From positions 251,001 to 315,000 of the forward strand of contig CAJNDS010002212.1 in assembly GCA_905221605.1 (NCBI GenBank): DNA of 64,000 nt, read 5' to 3'. A program made the position numbers and the translations under genes. Source of the DNA: Symbiodinium natans. Lineage: Eukaryota > Sar > Dinophyceae > Suessiales > Symbiodiniaceae. Under the pieces are notes generated by a model. The model was not told where the DNA came from. It ran no database searches and was given only the letters and a program-made list of their open reading frames with translations. Shown in pieces: positions 61,318 through 64,000 of the stretch (within the stretch, counting starts at the first letter, position 1; each line of letters begins with the position of its first letter).

Positions 61318-61811
61318 TAGGTTATTGGAACACCCCAAAACTTCGGGCTCCTTTCTTTGCGTGGATTGGGCGCCCCCGCCATAGGCGATCGGGATCTGAA
61401 AGCGGACGGTTTGCGGGATCAGGAAAGGCTACGGAAACCCCCAACCACCCACTTTTCATGTGTACAGGTGTGTGGGAGCAGCCCCAGCCCCCCCATCCTT
61501 CCCACCCCAGTCCCCGACCTCCCCCCCCCCCCTTTAACGTCACCTCCCCTCCAGGAGCTGCGTTGGGCCTTGCCGAGGCGGGTCGCTTAGCGTTAAAGCT
61601 AATTGCTATAGGCGCTTTCACAGGAAGAGGCTCGCGTACGGCCGGTCAGTTACCATACGTGATTTGTCCTTTTCTTTTCATCCTCCGGAATGTGACAGGT
61701 CCCAATAGGTCCAAGCCCGCTATATAAACAAACCACGAAGACCCTCACCAGAGCGACCATGAGCAGTGGATCAAAGAACTATTGCACCAGACAACTGTTT
61801 AGACATGTTAC

Positions 61812-61974
61812 CTGCGGGCGCCCAGCCTTCCAAGGCTTCCTTCTGCAACCTCTTCTGGACCGCAGCTAGTTGCTGCCTGTTCTCTCGGCGCTCCTCCTCA
61901 TTCTCCAGATACGTCTGTCCATACCGCCAGCCGAACTTGGTGTGCTTGCTCTGTTGGTCATTGTCGTGGACATC
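61812..61974 (-). CDS. Exon with coiled-coil-like helix, unidentified
   Basis: After TGTGAG|G the minus strand encodes HTKFGWRYGQTYLENEEERR then ENRQQLAAVQKRLQKEALEG, ending WAPA at a GT donor (GTAACATG). The 163-base exon is charged and heptad-like. It lies downstream of the MGQSCCC gene on the same strand and is probably a separate gene. Family not recognised. Confidence 0.55.
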
Positions 61975-62103
61975 CTCACAACAGGCACAGAGGGGAGGGG
62001 GGGGGGGCCCTTCAAAGTTGCCTTGGGCCTTCGTGATGTGACACTAGGTGTAATACGTCCGAGTATGACTCCATATGACTCGTATGGCATGTAGCACGCG
62101 AAG

Positions 62104-62644
<541 letters not shown>

Positions 62645-62657
62645 AACACGCACAGCA

Positions 62658-63086
62658 TCACGTGCCCTTGCACGTGCACTCCTCAAACAGGCGGGTGTAG
62701 GTTCCGCGTGATTGGCCGGCTGGCAGCTGGGTGTCACCGTTGGTGATGCAATCACCCGGCAGCAGGTCAGTCTCGGCAATCAGCTGGAATTCCTCGTTCT
62801 TCGGGTCGAACTCTGCTTGCGGACAGGTTTGACCTGAGCCGGAGACGTCGCAATCATTCACACACACACACACACATCCCTTTCGAGACAAGGCTTAAGA
62901 ACATCTCAGGCGTCAGCTTAGAGTTTCAAGCCTTTTCAAGCCCAGCTCTCGAAACCAACTAAAAACTTGTGAGCGCATTGCTTCTGCAGACTATGCGCCT
63001 TCAGCTGGTGGCATCACCGCAAACTTAGAACATGTCTCGAACGTCGGCTCGGCTTTCTCGCGGCCGCAGCAGCAGGATTGGCCCAT
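62658..63086 (-). CDS. Small Cys-rich protein, acylation-type N-terminus
   Basis: Exon 1 (63021-63086) starts at ATG and encodes MGQSCCCGREKAEPTFETCS plus KF, ending at a GC donor (GCGGTG). Gly2 and Cys5-7 fit N-myristoylation plus palmitoylation, suggesting membrane attachment. The last exon (62658 to about 62870) encodes CDVSGSGQTCPQAEFDPKNE, later LLPGDCITNGDTQLPAG and a CTCKGT-stop. The middle junction is unclear, and a CA repeat (62857-62877) lies at its 5' edge. Decayed relatives occur at 31.7-33.9 and 60.6 kb. Function unknown; the family is not recognised. Confidence 0.55.
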
Positions 63087-63469
63087 GGTGGGAACGCAGA
63101 TGACTGCAAACGTTTGCAGCCTTCTTGGTAGAAACTGTAGCTTTGAGCGCATGGACGACGAGTGCTGTTTGTGCCTATAAACCTGATTTCTGGCGCCCGT
63201 CGGCTGTATCTGAACTGTCGAAGTGCGTGGCTACTGATACAGCGACTGTGACGGCTCTGCACAATGAGATGCAACCGCTCAACTTACATCAGACTGCGTG
63301 ACGTACGTAAGACTGAAGTAAGGAGCATCATGGAGAACTGGAGAACTCTAAGGGCCCTGGCCTGCAGCGGTGCAGGATCCACCGCACTCAAGTCAACTCG
63401 CCTGAGGGAAAGGGAAAGTCAAATGCCGTCACGAAAGTTGAGGTTTTCAGGGGCTTAGAGTTTTCTTTT

Positions 63470-63545
63470 TTTGTTTTTTTTTTTTTTTTGGGGGGGGGGG
63501 GGGGTAGGAGGTTTTCAGGTTTAGGGGCTGGGCTTTTCGGGCTTA
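63470..63545. repeat. Poly-T/poly-G with flanking copy 1
   Basis: Poly-T joined to poly-G followed by GTAGGAGGTTTTCAGGTTTA and GGGGCTGGGCTTTTC. The same arrangement recurs at 63800-63863. Confidence 0.9.
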
Positions 63546-63799
63546 GGGGTTTAGGTGAGGGGTTGGGCCCGGGTTTAGAGCTGAGCGAAAGGCAGATCAT
63601 AAGCCCCCGAGCTCGAATTGTCGAATTGCCACATGCACCCTCAGCCCCTGCACCCGAAACACTAAACCCTAAACCCTAAATCCTACACCATATGCACACC
63701 CCGAACCCAAACAACATACACCATAAACAACCACATGACTGCCCTCTTGCGCAAAGGGACGTAAGGATGCCGGTAGTCAAACGAAATCTTGGAACAGGA

Positions 63800-64000
63800 G
63801 TTTTTTTTTTTTTTGGGGGGGGGGGGGGGTAGGAGGTTTTCAGGTCTAGGGGCTGGGCTTTTCTTTTGCGTGTTAAACGGTTCTAGAGGGACCCCGACAA
63901 AGGGGGGAACCTGATTTAGAGAACTGCCCATATAGGGATCGTTCATATGAGTTAAGGTAGATTTCCAAACCCTAAACCCTAAGCCCTAAACCCTAAACCC
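63800..64000. mobile_element. Poly-T/poly-G copy 2 fused to element copy 2
   Basis: Poly-T/poly-G plus GTAGGAGGTTTTCAGG and GGGGCTGGGCTTTTC, then directly TTTTGCGTGTTAAACGGTTC and onward as in 58915-59050, including TAGATTTCCAAACCCTAAACCC. Two duplicated segments are joined here at CTTTTC/CCTTTTG. Confidence 0.75.

Overview
The window looks like nuclear DNA of a dinoflagellate or a close alveolate relative; no species is claimed. Four lines of evidence agree. (1) Telomere-type TTTAGGG/CCCTAAA tracts occur every few hundred bases in both orientations. (2) Almost every convincing coding segment is a very short exon (about 20-150 nt) on the minus strand, as in one-way dinoflagellate gene arrays. 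(3) Intron donors are mostly GC, some GA and few GT, and acceptors are almost always AG followed by G. (4) Introns carry many short inverted-repeat (MITE-like) elements. Exons were found by eye from protein-family motifs and checked by reading phase; long ORFs here are mostly microsatellite artefacts.

Layout, left to right. 0-4.4 kb: degenerate telomeric tracts and scattered minus-strand exons of an unidentified gene. 4.7-12.7 kb: a series of unidentified minus-strand exons ending at a stop at 4707, interrupted by a 116-bp tandem array (10.25-11.54 kb) that splits a MITE. 12.85-20.5 kb: a minus-strand GT92-like glycosyltransferase gene, identified from ordered motifs. It may be one transcription unit with the exons below it. 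21-24 kb: short exons, one resembling a nucleoside-monophosphate-kinase segment, then a C-rich, G-poor stretch. 25.8-27.5 kb: exons with SH3b-like features. 28.9-31.3 kb: exons of an unidentified Cys-containing protein with a terminal stop. 31.7-33.9 kb: decayed tandem copies of a small gene whose best preserved copy (62658-63086) starts MGQSCCC, an N-myristoylation/palmitoylation-type N-terminus. 34.5-40.3 kb: further minus-strand exon series. 41.3-55.9 kb: a 30-exon ABCB-type half-transporter gene, the best supported gene here; its nucleotide-binding domain can be followed exon by exon from the A-loop to the H-loop. 56-64 kb: possible upstream exons, a coiled-coil exon, compound microsatellites and the acylated-protein gene.

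The most notable system is the intron biology. In the ABC gene 26 phase-checked junctions give 20 GC, 3 GA and 3 GT donors. Several introns consist almost entirely of one MITE placed next to a GC donor (introner-like). Telomeric repeats have also been inserted into MITE copies, apparently at GGG microhomologies.
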